Of a stretch of DNA of 64,000 bases, positions 34,701 through 42,924 are shown one piece after another. The stretch spans positions 186,001 to 250,000 of the forward strand of contig JBDVBY010000007.1 in NCBI GenBank assembly GCA_039942715.1, in the 5' to 3' direction. Each line of letters starts with the position of its first letter. Positions within the stretch are counted from its first letter, which is position 1. A program made the translations under genes and the position numbers. Under the pieces are notes generated by a model that searched no databases, was not told the DNA's origin, and saw only the letters and a list, made by a program, of their open reading frames with translations. The stretch comes from JABDJX01 sp039942715. GTDB taxonomy: Bacteria > Pseudomonadota > Alphaproteobacteria > Rhodobacterales > Rhodobacteraceae.

Positions 34701-35048
34701 AACGCCGAACTTCTCCAGCACGCCCATTTCTTCCAGCGCCAGAGATGTGTTCAGACCCGTCTGCCCGCCCATCGTCGGCAAAAGCGCATCGGGGCGTTCT
34801 TTTTCAATAATGCGCGCAACAACCTCAGGCGTGATTGGTTCGATATAGGTCGCATCCGCCAGACCAGGGTCTGTCATAATGGTGGCTGGGTTTGAGTTGA
34901 CCAGAATAACCCGGTAGCCTTCCTCGCGCAGGGCTTTGCAGGCCTGAGCGCCAGAATAGTCAAACTCGCAAGCTTGGCCGATAACAATGGGGCCCGCCCC
35001 GATAATCATGATCGATTTGATGTCGGTTCTTTTGGGCACTGGCCGCAC
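31707..35048 (-). CDS. carB: Carbamoyl-phosphate synthase large chain
   Basis: A 1113-residue protein that makes carbamoyl phosphate for arginine and pyrimidine synthesis from bicarbonate, ammonia delivered by CarA, and two ATP. Two tandem ATP-grasp halves are present: residues 1-550 with [20 protein letters not shown] and [19 protein letters not shown], and about 570-960 with [20 protein letters not shown] and [19 protein letters not shown]. The C-terminal MGS-like regulatory domain includes [13 protein letters not shown]. carA is not in the window. Confidence 0.97.
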   Translation of the reverse strand: [1113 protein letters not shown]

Positions 35049-35111
35049 TCCCCATACGCAAATTATCGTGCGTTATAGGGGTTGCGTTGGCAGGAGCAAG
35101 AGGAACCCTGT

Positions 35112-36452
35112 CTAAGCGGGGTCAGCTTTGCCGCTGCGCATCGCCAACCACGCAAAACAAGCGGCTGCAAGCACAAAGGCAGCGTTGTTCCAAATCGCAA
35201 GAGCGTTGCTGTCAAGGCTGGCAATAAAGCCATTGAGAATCAACGTAACGTGCGTGGGTGCGACGATCGCGACGATCAGGATCACGCCAAGTCTGCCGCC
35301 CAACCTGTCGATCAGCGAGGGCAAAAAGAACATCGCCGCCATATAGTGATAGACCCAGCTTAGCGGAGAGACCCAAGCCACCGCGATAATCGCAAAAGGC
35401 CATAGCAACGGATCTTGCATGCGCGTGCGCCGTGCGATGACTAACAACAGCACAAAGGTGAGCAGCTGAATGGCATTGCTGATCCCCATCCAAATTCCAG
35501 ACTTGGCAACATAATGCCAACTGGTTTGACCACCTGTCACGCTGGTGTCGCCCGATGACATTAACTCTGGTGGGATCGTCAATACCGCGATCAGCGGATC
35601 AAGCGAGAAGTTCGCCCGAGACACCAGCGCTGTTTTAGATATCGCCGAAAGCTCGGACAAAAAGGCCGCGTGCATGGGCCAACCTGCAACCACAATGGAG
35701 AAAAGACCCAAAGATCCGCCAAAAAGAGCAAAGCTATAGGTGGCGCGTTTCTGACCTGAGGCTAACCAAAGGAAAGCAAAAATTACCGGATACACTTTCA
35801 TCGAAGCGGCAAACGCCAAGGCAAGGCCGCCCCAAACCGGCGCACCATTGCGCGCCCGTTCAATGCCAAGCAGCGTAAAAAAGGCCACCAAGATTTGTGG
35901 CTGGTTCTCAGCCAATGGCAAAAGAAACAAAAAGCTGTTCAACGCAATCGCCAATCCTATCGCTAAATAGAGCAGCGGTGACAGCTTCGGTGCCGCGATC
36001 CGCAGCGCGAGAAAGGCGCAAAGGAACATCAGACATGGATTGACCAAGGCCATCACCTGCCCAAAGGCATCCATCGTCGTCAGCGGAACAATCCAAGACA
36101 TCGCCCACGCCCAAAGCGGCGGATAAATGAAGGGATAAACAGGTGTTTCTATCCCCTGAGTTTGAATGTCTGCGATCCAAACATCCGGTGGGGCCATCGA
36201 AAAGACGCCGTCATAAAGCCGATAAACTGATCCTAAATCGTCGCTTGGATAGTATTTTCCCGCCAACCACACCGCACGCAGATCGCCGGACTCTGGAACT
36301 CCGGTCATTTGCCGCGCCAAAAGGACAAAGGCGGCGGCGATGATAAGCAAAAGCGCTGCGAACAGAACCGGGCTTGTGCCACGTGTTTCGTCGCCCGCAC
36401 GGTTGTGCGAAGCGGTGGTTGGGCTATCGGGGGCAGAAGAGTTCGGGGCCAT
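35112..36452 (-). CDS. GT87 family (DUF2029) membrane glycosyltransferase
   Basis: A 446-residue integral membrane protein with about ten helices. After the first helix there is an Asp-containing loop (PESGDLRAVWLAGKYY) and a YPFIYPPLWAW motif, the pattern of GT87 polyprenol-phosphate-mannose-dependent mannosyltransferases. The conserved ASMKVYPVIFAFLWL also fits. It probably adds a sugar to a lipid or glycan from a polyprenyl donor. The acceptor is unknown. It lies 63 nt downstream of the carB start on the same strand but is transcribed toward it, i.e. upstream in the direction of transcription. Confidence 0.75.
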   Translation of the reverse strand: MAPNSSAPDSPTTASHNRAGDETRGTSPVLFAALLLIIAAAFVLLARQMTGVPESGDLRAVWLAGKYYPSDDLGSVYRLYDGVFSMAPPDVWIADIQTQGIETPVYPFIYPPLWAWAMSWIVPLTTMDAFGQVMALVNPCLMFLCAFLALRIAAPKLSPLLYLAIGLAIALNSFLFLLPLAENQPQILVAFFTLLGIERARNGAPVWGGLALAFAASMKVYPVIFAFLWLASGQKRATYSFALFGGSLGLFSIVVAGWPMHAAFLSELSAISKTALVSRANFSLDPLIAVLTIPPELMSSGDTSVTGGQTSWHYVAKSGIWMGISNAIQLLTFVLLLVIARRTRMQDPLLWPFAIIAVAWVSPLSWVYHYMAAMFFLPSLIDRLGGRLGVILIVAIVAPTHVTLILNGFIASLDSNALAIWNNAAFVLAAACFAWLAMRSGKADPA

Positions 36453-36641
36453 CTTGGAAACTTGTCTACATTGTCCAGTGCACTTTTGCGCGCTTAGGTG
36501 CTGTCAACCAGTGCTAGCGTTGCAAAATCGCCGCTTTGGTGGGGCCATAGTGAGGCTTGAATTGGGAAATAGCGCGGTATTCGTGGCAATTCACAAATAC
36601 AGAGAAACCGGTTGGTTGTGCCCACAGCTCCCCTTGCTGGC

Positions 36642-36670
36642 TTGACTTCTGCACGCGAAGGCGGTGTACC
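36642..36670 (+). promoter_or_regulatory. Candidate sigma-70 promoter of aspS
   Basis: TTGACT (36642-36647), 17-nt spacer, TGTACC (36665-36670). It lies 40 nt before the aspS start codon in the 257-nt gap between GT87 and aspS, which otherwise holds no feature that I can name. Confidence 0.4.
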
Positions 36671-36709
36671 GACGCAAACCTGATTTTTGCCCCCGAAGGG
36701 ACGCGAGCT

Positions 36710-38488
36710 ATGCACGACTATCGCAGCCATACCTGCGCCGAATTGAACGCCTCAAACGTGGGCGAAACCGTCCGTCTTGCTGGATGGGTGCACCGCGTGC
36801 GCGATCACGGCGGCGTTTTGTTTATCGACTTGCGCGATCACTACGGCATGACACAGGTTCTGGCAGACCCGGACAGCCCAGTTTTCAAACAGGTAGAAGA
36901 AGTCCGCTCCGAGTGGTGCATTCGCATTGATGGCGAAGTCAAAGCGCGCGACGCCTCGCTGGTTAACGCCAAAATCCCAACCGGCGAGATCGAAGTATTT
37001 GTTCGTGATATCGAAGTTTTAGGTGCTTCAGAAGAACTGCCTTTGATGGTCTTTGGCGATCAGGAATACCCTGAAGAAACCCGTCTGCGCTATCGTTTCC
37101 TTGATCTGCGTCGTGAGCAGATGCAAAACAACATGAAGCTGCGCTCTGATGTCGTGGCATCCACCCGCAAGCGCATGTGGGACAAAGAGTTTCGCGAATA
37201 TCAGACGCCGATTATCACGGCTTCGTCGCCCGAAGGTGCGCGCGATTTTCTCGTGCCATCGCGCCTGCATCCCGGCAAATTCTACGCGCTTCCTCAAGCT
37301 CCACAGCAATTTAAACAGCTGTTGATGGTGTCAGGGTTCGACAAGTATTTCCAAATCGCGCCGTGCTTCCGCGACGAAGACCCGCGCGCTGACCGCTCGC
37401 CGACTGACTTCTATCAGCTTGACGTAGAAATGAGCTTTGTCACGCAGTCGGACGTTTTCGCGACGGTGCAGCCTGTGATCCAAGGTCTGTTCGAAGAGTT
37501 CGGCGGTGGTCGCAAGGTGGATAGCGAATGGCCCGAAATCAGCTATCGCGATGCGGCCAAATGGTATGGCACCGACAAGCCCGATCTGCGCAACCCGATC
37601 AAAATGCAGGATGTGTCCGAGCATTTCCGGGGCTCTGGCTTTGCGATTTTCGCTAAGATTTTGGAGCAGGACGGCACTGAAATTCGTGCAATCCCTGCGC
37701 CGACTGGCGGCAGCCGCAAGTTCTGTGATCGTATGAACGCCTTTGCTCAGAAAGAGGGCCTGCCGGGGATGGGGTATATTTTCTGGCGCGATCAAGGCGA
37801 AGGAATGGAAGCCGCTGGACCGCTGGCGAAAAACATTGGCCCCGAGCGTACCGAGGCGATCCGTCAGCAACTTGACCTTGGCGTTGGCGATGCGGCGTTC
37901 TTCCTTGGAGGGAAGGCCAAAGCGTTTGAAACTGTGGCAGGCAAAGCGCGCGTCACCATCGGTGATGAGCTTGGACTGACCGACAAAGACCGTTTCGCTT
38001 TTGCGTGGATCGTCGATTTCCCGATCTACGAGCGCGACGAAGAAACCGGCAAGATCGACTTTGAGCACAACCCGTTCTCGATGCCGCAAGGTGGGATGGA
38101 TGCGCTCAATGGCGATCCGCTCGACGTGCTTGGCTATCAGTATGACCTTGCCTGCAATGGGTATGAGCTGGTGTCTGGTGCGATCCGAAACCACCGCCCC
38201 GAGATCATGTTCAAGGCCTTTGAAATCGCCGGCTACGGCGAAGACGAAGTGCGCAAACGTTTCGGCGGGATGGTCAACGCGTTCCGCTATGGCGCGCCTC
38301 CTCACGGTGGCTGCGCGCTTGGGATCGACCGCGTGGTGATGCTTTTGGCCGACGAGAGCAACATCCGCGAAGTGATGCTGTTCCCAATGAACCAGCGCGC
38401 CGAAGATTTGATGATGGACGCCCCGTCCGAACCCACAAACGAGCAGCTGCGCGATTTGCACTTACGCGTACTGCCGCCTGAAGAGTGA
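36710..38488 (+). CDS. aspS: Aspartyl-tRNA synthetase
   Basis: A class II aminoacyl-tRNA synthetase of 592 residues. The N-terminal OB-fold anticodon-binding domain has VRLAGWVHRVRDHGGVLFID. Motif 2 is FRDEDPRADRSPTDFYQLD, the bacterial GAD insertion covers about 290-420, and motif 3 is GGCALGIDRVVMLL. ATG at 36710 begins the canonical MHDYRSHTCAEL. As GatCA is also encoded in the window, this is probably a non-discriminating enzyme that also makes Asp-tRNA(Asn), but that depends on whether asnS exists. Confidence 0.97.
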   Translation: MHDYRSHTCAELNASNVGETVRLAGWVHRVRDHGGVLFIDLRDHYGMTQVLADPDSPVFKQVEEVRSEWCIRIDGEVKARDASLVNAKIPTGEIEVFVRDIEVLGASEELPLMVFGDQEYPEETRLRYRFLDLRREQMQNNMKLRSDVVASTRKRMWDKEFREYQTPIITASSPEGARDFLVPSRLHPGKFYALPQAPQQFKQLLMVSGFDKYFQIAPCFRDEDPRADRSPTDFYQLDVEMSFVTQSDVFATVQPVIQGLFEEFGGGRKVDSEWPEISYRDAAKWYGTDKPDLRNPIKMQDVSEHFRGSGFAIFAKILEQDGTEIRAIPAPTGGSRKFCDRMNAFAQKEGLPGMGYIFWRDQGEGMEAAGPLAKNIGPERTEAIRQQLDLGVGDAAFFLGGKAKAFETVAGKARVTIGDELGLTDKDRFAFAWIVDFPIYERDEETGKIDFEHNPFSMPQGGMDALNGDPLDVLGYQYDLACNGYELVSGAIRNHRPEIMFKAFEIAGYGEDEVRKRFGGMVNAFRYGAPPHGGCALGIDRVVMLLADESNIREVMLFPMNQRAEDLMMDAPSEPTNEQLRDLHLRVLPPEE

Positions 38489-38501
38489 CATTTGGTGTGC
38501 C

Positions 38502-39185
38502 ATGGACCTGACCAACTGGACAGCGCCACCTTTGCCACCGCGCACGGTTATTCGCGGGCAATACGTCACGCTTGAGCCGCTGTCGCGCGCGCATATCAAA
38601 GGACTGCGTGAAGCCCATGGCGAAGACAATGGGGCCATGTGGGAGTACCTTCCCGTCGGTCCATTTGATGACGCGGGCTACAGCACTTGGGTCGATACGC
38701 AACGTCTGATGCATGACCCGTTGCAGTTTGCGGTGCGCATGTCGGATGGACGTTTGGGTGGCACTCTATCCCTGATGCGGATGCAACCTCAGGCGGGATC
38801 AATTGAAACCGGCTGGCTAACTTTTGCGCCGCGGCTCCAACGCACGCGCGAGTCGACCGAAGCGGTGTATTTGTTAATGAAGTGGGCGTTTTCAGCCGGT
38901 TACAGGCGCTTTGAGTGGAAATGTAACGCCGCGAACGTGCCGTCTCGTCGCGCAGCGGAGCGTTTTGGGATGAGCTTTGAAGGCGTTTTCCGCCAAGCAG
39001 ATGTCGTCAAAGGGCAAAACCGAGACACGGCGTGGTATGCCGCGATTGATGCGGAATGGCCTGCACTTCGCGCTGCGTTTGAGACGTGGCTTGATGCGCG
39101 TAACTTTGACGAAGCCGGGCGGCAAAAAACGCGACTTGGTGATCTAACAAGTCCTATATTGGTGGCACGAGACCCAGACCTATGA
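38502..39185 (+). CDS. GNAT family N-acetyltransferase (RimJ/RimL-like)
   Basis: A 227-residue acetyltransferase of the RimJ/RimL/YdaF group. The core has LEPLSRAHIKGLREAHG, GTLSLMRMQPQAGSIETGWL and the acetyl-CoA helix region QRTRESTEAVYLLMKWAF, then YRRFEWKCNAANVPSRRAAE and FGMSFEGVFRQADVVKGQNR. Targets of this group include ribosomal proteins, spermidine and small amines. It starts 13 nt after aspS and overlaps the endonuclease gene by 4 nt. Confidence 0.87.
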   Translation: MDLTNWTAPPLPPRTVIRGQYVTLEPLSRAHIKGLREAHGEDNGAMWEYLPVGPFDDAGYSTWVDTQRLMHDPLQFAVRMSDGRLGGTLSLMRMQPQAGSIETGWLTFAPRLQRTRESTEAVYLLMKWAFSAGYRRFEWKCNAANVPSRRAAERFGMSFEGVFRQADVVKGQNRDTAWYAAIDAEWPALRAAFETWLDARNFDEAGRQKTRLGDLTSPILVARDPDL

Positions 39186-39919
39186 CGTTGGCCGCGCTAC
39201 AGGACGCGGGCTTTGATGTGCTGACGCGCAACCACGCCGAGGCGATACTGGCACAGGATTTTCCGCGCGAATTAGAGCTTCTGGCGCAAGTCCTGTCCGA
39301 GTTCCGCATCTCGCTTGGCGAAATCATTACGGGCGGTGGCGGCGAAAGCGGGCAGACGCAAAGGCTGCGCCATGAGTTGTCCGATCTGAACTGGCGCAAG
39401 CATAATTTCGAGGTTCAAACGGTTGTTGATGGGCATGCGCGCACGGGTGTCAGTCACGAAGTGGACCATGTGAAGTTTGCCGAAAAAGGCGCTTTGGCCC
39501 TTGAGATCGAGTGGAACAACAAAGACCCGTTCTTTGATCGCGATCTAGAGAATTTCCAGCGCCTGCACGCTCTTAGCGCGATAAGTCTTGGCATTGTCGT
39601 TACGCGCGGCGCCACGATGCAGGCGGCCTTTCTGGAGCGGATCACTGCGTGGATGCAAGCACGCGATTTGTCGTCAGAAGATGATTTGGACCGTCTTGGC
39701 ATCGGCGCGCGCACTGTGGCGCAACGCAAGGCGGTTGCGGATCAAGTCGGGCGTGGCATGCCGTTTGCTGAAGCTTTTGCGCGCAAGTTTGTCGCCGACA
39801 AATTCGGGCAGGCGACGACGCATTGGATCAAGCTGGAGGATCGCGTGTTGCGCGGTGTCGGCAATCCGTGCCCGCTTTTGCTGATCGGGCTGCCAGATGC
39901 CATCATGGTTGAGGAGTGA
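39182..39919 (+). CDS. BglII/BstYI-family restriction endonuclease-like protein
   Basis: A 245-residue PD-(D/E)XK-type nuclease. It has the BglII/BstYI family pattern: ITGGGGESGQTQRLR, SHEVDHVK with D95, then ALALEIEWNNKDPFFDRDLE with E108 and E110, and GVGNPCPLLLIGLP at the end. D95 and the ExE pair correspond to the metal-binding D84, E93 and Q95 of BglII. BglII-type enzymes cut (A/R)GATC(T/Y). No cognate methyltransferase is adjacent, but an MT-A70 methyltransferase lies 0.75 kb away. Its start overlaps the GNAT stop by 4 nt (ATGA), so it is embedded in a core operon rather than in an obvious island. Confidence 0.72.
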   Translation: MTLAALQDAGFDVLTRNHAEAILAQDFPRELELLAQVLSEFRISLGEIITGGGGESGQTQRLRHELSDLNWRKHNFEVQTVVDGHARTGVSHEVDHVKFAEKGALALEIEWNNKDPFFDRDLENFQRLHALSAISLGIVVTRGATMQAAFLERITAWMQARDLSSEDDLDRLGIGARTVAQRKAVADQVGRGMPFAEAFARKFVADKFGQATTHWIKLEDRVLRGVGNPCPLLLIGLPDAIMVEE

Positions 39920-39955
39920 CGCGACCCGTTTAGATCGCGCCCTGAATTCAACTTT

Positions 39956-40534
39956 TTAAGTAGCCATCGGATGCAGATGCACGATCGTGTCCATGGGCAC
40001 GCGATTGTACAAATCCGTGACGTAGTGATTTGTCAGGCGCGCACATCCGTTTGAAACGCGGGTGCGAATGGTTTTCGGATTGTTGGTGCCATGAATGCGC
40101 AGAAATGTGTCGCCGCCACCAATGTTGAACAAATAAAGCGCACGTGCCCCAAGTGGGTTATTCGGCCCGCCCGGCATCGCCTCTTCAGCCCATTTTTCAT
40201 AAGCTTTCGGATTACGCTCGATCATGTCTTCGGTAGGCTTCCAGGTGGGCCATTCTTTCTTGGCCTTAATCACATAGCTGCCAGGTTCCCAAAGTTTGCG
40301 CTGTGCGACGCCGACTGGGTAATAAATCGCGCGGTCGTCTTCCAACGTCCAGTATAGTGCGAAGCGATCCGGATAAACGTGCATCCGGCCCGGTGTTGTC
40401 CCTTTTGGCACGCGGACCACGCGCGCTTTGAACGGATCAATTTCCTCGTCCTTGGATGCCCAAGCGGGCAGGGCCGTGAATGATGCGGCGGCAGCAGCGC
40501 CCCCGGTGAGCAGATCTCGACGATCAAGCAGCAT
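39956..40534 (-). CDS. Tat-exported L,D-transpeptidase (YkuD)
   Basis: A 192-residue periplasmic enzyme that forms 3-3 peptidoglycan cross-links or attaches proteins to the wall. The signal has a twin-arginine motif (DRRDLLTGGAAAAASF), unusual for the family but common in Rhodobacteraceae homologues. The YkuD catalytic signature is IHGTNNP (H148) ... SNGCARL (nucleophile C164); an Ala replaces the usual Ile/Val after Cys. ATG at 40534 follows AGAGGTTTACT. It lies between and converges with the BglII-like nuclease gene. Confidence 0.9.
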   Translation of the reverse strand: MLLDRRDLLTGGAAAAASFTALPAWASKDEEIDPFKARVVRVPKGTTPGRMHVYPDRFALYWTLEDDRAIYYPVGVAQRKLWEPGSYVIKAKKEWPTWKPTEDMIERNPKAYEKWAEEAMPGGPNNPLGARALYLFNIGGGDTFLRIHGTNNPKTIRTRVSNGCARLTNHYVTDLYNRVPMDTIVHLHPMAT

Positions 40535-40667
40535 AGTAAACCTCTTACAGACTTCCCCAAAAGCGAAGTTAGCAAGCAAATGTGGCCGAGTCTGGGTGCT
40601 CACAGACATGTTATGAAGGGATTTTTACAGCTGTGGCGTTTTCGCACTGGGCGAAACGTTTGATGAT

Positions 40668-41309
40668 TTACTCGGCAGCGACGCCGGAATTGTAATCGTA
40701 GGTTTTCCAGTCAGGTTTGTAATCGGCGTCCGCCTGATTGCCCCAAACCGTCCAGCCTTGGCGAACACCGCGCCCAAAAAGCTCTAAATACGGGCCCCAA
40801 GAGCATTCTTCGATGATCTTGTACTGCTCGTCCGGTTTGCGCGAATGTTCGCGTTTGCGGCTTTGGATCATATTCACCTGACGCCGTCCCGGCGCTTCGG
40901 TGCGTACGTTTTTACCGCGTGTGCCAAAAAGGATCACTTCGGTCACGTTGCGGAAATAAAACCCCACGCCGCGCCCATCAGAGCCGCCGTCTTTGCGAAT
41001 TTTGTGCCAGATGATGTTCGACTTATATTGAAAGCCCCAAGCGCTAAGCACCTGTAATCCTTCAGGTAACAATGCGTTTGGCACCCACATATAACAATGT
41101 GCCCGATCTTCGAGGTGGTCAGCCACGGGCAGGGCGCAAATCTCGTCCAGCTCCATTGTGGGATAACGCGCAAGGCGCTTGTGCTCTGGCGCAATCTTCC
41201 CGGTCCGGTTCACAAAACGCCATGGGGGATCGGCCAAAACGGTGCCGAAACGGTCCCCTTTGAGAAATTTGGCCAGGTCTTGTGCTGCGTCTTGCCCCAT
41301 GTCCAACAT
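40668..41309 (-). CDS. MT-A70 family adenine methyltransferase
   Basis: A 213-residue S-adenosylmethionine-dependent methyltransferase. The catalytic motif is DPPW (D27-W30 in TVLADPPWRF), followed by CYMWVPNALLPEGLQVLSAW, FRNVTEVILFGTRG and a C-terminal EMFGRG-like LELFGRGVRQGW. MT-A70 enzymes in bacteria mostly make N6-methyladenine in DNA; relatives methylate mRNA in eukaryotes. ATG at 41309 has AAGGCGGA upstream; a TTG at 41345 would add 12 residues. The target and any link with the BglII-like nuclease are unknown. Confidence 0.85.
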   Translation of the reverse strand: MLDMGQDAAQDLAKFLKGDRFGTVLADPPWRFVNRTGKIAPEHKRLARYPTMELDEICALPVADHLEDRAHCYMWVPNALLPEGLQVLSAWGFQYKSNIIWHKIRKDGGSDGRGVGFYFRNVTEVILFGTRGKNVRTEAPGRRQVNMIQSRKREHSRKPDEQYKIIEECSWGPYLELFGRGVRQGWTVWGNQADADYKPDWKTYDYNSGVAAE

Positions 41310-41352
41310 GATGATCGTTCCGCCTTCTAATTGCCAGTGGAACAATAGGGGA

Positions 41353-41373
41353 ACATAGACTCTCTGTCTATGT
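41353..41373. promoter_or_regulatory. Perfect 8-bp inverted repeat upstream of the MT-A70 gene
   Basis: ACATAGAC, TCTCT, GTCTATGT. It touches the stop codon of the response-regulator gene and ends 43 nt before the MT-A70 start. Without a T-run it is more likely an operator or RNA hairpin than a terminator. Confidence 0.5.
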
Positions 41374-42077
41374 CAGACCGGTGCAAGGCCTGCAATTCGA
41401 TCTTTGATCTGTTGTGTCAAAGCGGCAGAAGAGCCTTTGGTGGCCAGATCGCGCACATCCCCGGCAAGCCGGCTAAGCTCACTGTCGCCGGCATCGGTGC
41501 CCAAACTGGACAGAAAAGCGGCGACGTAACTCAATGTTGGTGCGTCACACTTGGCGGTCAAAAGATCGGCAGCAAGGGCCAGATCGTCACGCAGGGCAAT
41601 CGGGTCTGGTACCACATTGTCGATTTTTGGAATAACCCGGTGCTTTGGGTGCATGTCCTCGGGCAACAAAGAAAGAACCACGTTTTGAAACGCCGTCACA
41701 GACGCGAGCGGTTTGTCTAAAAACACATCGGCGCCTGCGCCCATCGCGGACTCTTTGCGCGTCGCGTCGCCTGAAATCGCTATGATCCCTTCGATCCGCG
41801 GTTCTGCTGCCGCCAACTCGGCGATCAATTCGGCCCCCGATCCGTCCGGCAAGCCCATATCAACAACGGCAATGCGCGGGCGATAGGCGCACAGGTGCCG
41901 CTTGGCTGAGGCGATGCTTTCTGCGCGTCTGATCCGTGCACCGGAGCGCTGGCAGATCAACCTTAAGGCTTCGCAAGCGTGGCGGCTATCTTCGACCACC
42001 AAAACGATAGTGCCCAAAAGTGGGCGTTCGGATGAGGGTGGTTGAATCGTAAGTAAATCGTCAAGTGTCTCGGGCAT
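41373..42077 (-). CDS. Response regulator receiver protein with helical C-terminus
   Basis: A 234-residue protein. A receiver domain (about 22-140) has the acidic pair E29-D30, phospho-acceptor D73 (VVDMGLPDG) and the conserved K122 (FLDKPL). The C-terminal 90 residues are helical and hold no DNA-binding or enzymatic motif that I recognise; a phosphotransfer-like or dimerisation role is possible. There is no partner kinase next to it. It lies upstream of the MT-A70 gene in the same direction. Confidence 0.8.
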   Translation of the reverse strand: MPETLDDLLTIQPPSSERPLLGTIVLVVEDSRHACEALRLICQRSGARIRRAESIASAKRHLCAYRPRIAVVDMGLPDGSGAELIAELAAAEPRIEGIIAISGDATRKESAMGAGADVFLDKPLASVTAFQNVVLSLLPEDMHPKHRVIPKIDNVVPDPIALRDDLALAADLLTAKCDAPTLSYVAAFLSSLGTDAGDSELSRLAGDVRDLATKGSSAALTQQIKDRIAGLAPV

Positions 42078-42231
42078 TGGCTAATGGCCTTTGGCTACTG
42101 AGTCGGAATACTTTTCGGTCAGAATGGCTAATGCGGCGTTAACTGCAAAAATTGAGACTGCGGCGGCCTGTCTCTTGCTGCGCGCGGATCAGCGCTACAT
42201 AACGCTCGTGAAACGCAATGAGGGTGCGAAA

Positions 42232-42636
42232 ATGATCGGAAAATTGAACCATGTCGCGATCGCGGTCCCTGATCTTGAGGCCGCAGCAGCGCAATATCGC
42301 GACACGCTTGGAGCCGACGTCGGCGCGCCACAGGACGAGCCGGATCACGGTGTGACGGTTGTGTTTATCACGCTGCCAAACACCAAGATCGAGCTTTTGT
42401 TTCCATTGGGGGAAGCCTCTCCGATCAACGGTTTTCTGGAAAAGAACCCATCGGGCGGCATTCATCATATGTGCTTTGAAGTCAAAGATATCCAAGCTTC
42501 GGCTGAAAAGCTGGTTGCCGATGGGGCGCGGGTTTTAGGCGACGGCACTCCAAAGATCGGCGCGCATGGAAAGCCGGTTTTATTCCTGCATCCCAAAGAT
42601 TTTAACGGCTGTTTGATTGAGTTAGAGGAAGTCTGA
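42232..42636 (+). CDS. mce: Methylmalonyl-CoA epimerase
   Basis: A 134-residue VOC-fold enzyme that interconverts (S)- and (R)-methylmalonyl-CoA in propionate metabolism. The metal ligands fit H7 (KLNHVAIAV), H near residue 82 (GGIHHMCFEV) and the Glu of CLIELEEV, and KIGAHGKPVLFLHPKDFNG is the family signature. ATG at 42232 follows GAGGG; the frame opens earlier at 42091. It overlaps the DUF1467 gene by one base. Confidence 0.93.
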   Translation: MIGKLNHVAIAVPDLEAAAAQYRDTLGADVGAPQDEPDHGVTVVFITLPNTKIELLFPLGEASPINGFLEKNPSGGIHHMCFEVKDIQASAEKLVADGARVLGDGTPKIGAHGKPVLFLHPKDFNGCLIELEEV

Positions 42637-42920
42637 TGAGTATTGTCTCTGCCATTGTGCTGTTTGCCGTGATCTGGTTCATGGTGCTGTTCATCGTTTT
42701 GCCGATACGCATGGAAACCCAAGGCGATATTGGCAAGGTGGTTCAGGGCACGCACGCCGGATCCCCTTCGTCTTCGTTTTCAATGAAGAAAAAAGCCAAA
42801 GTAACCACGATCTGGTCGATTGTGGTCTGGGTGATCATCGCTGGCGTCGTGATCTATGGCGATATTGGCGTACGTGATTTCGATCTGTTCAACCGTATGG
42901 GGCCGGCTGCGGACGGCTAA
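42636..42920 (+). CDS. DUF1467 family membrane protein
   Basis: A 94-residue protein with two transmembrane segments (about 3-23 and 56-76) and the conserved LPIRMETQGDIGKVVQGTHAG loop of DUF1467. The family is alphaproteobacterial and commonly sits right after mce, as here (TGATG overlap). Function is unknown. Confidence 0.88.
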   Translation: MSIVSAIVLFAVIWFMVLFIVLPIRMETQGDIGKVVQGTHAGSPSSSFSMKKKAKVTTIWSIVVWVIIAGVVIYGDIGVRDFDLFNRMGPAADG

Positions 42921-42924
42921 AGCC

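Noticed and set aside
37331..38461. 376-codon minus-strand open frame
   Set aside because: Antisense to aspS; arises from its codon bias.
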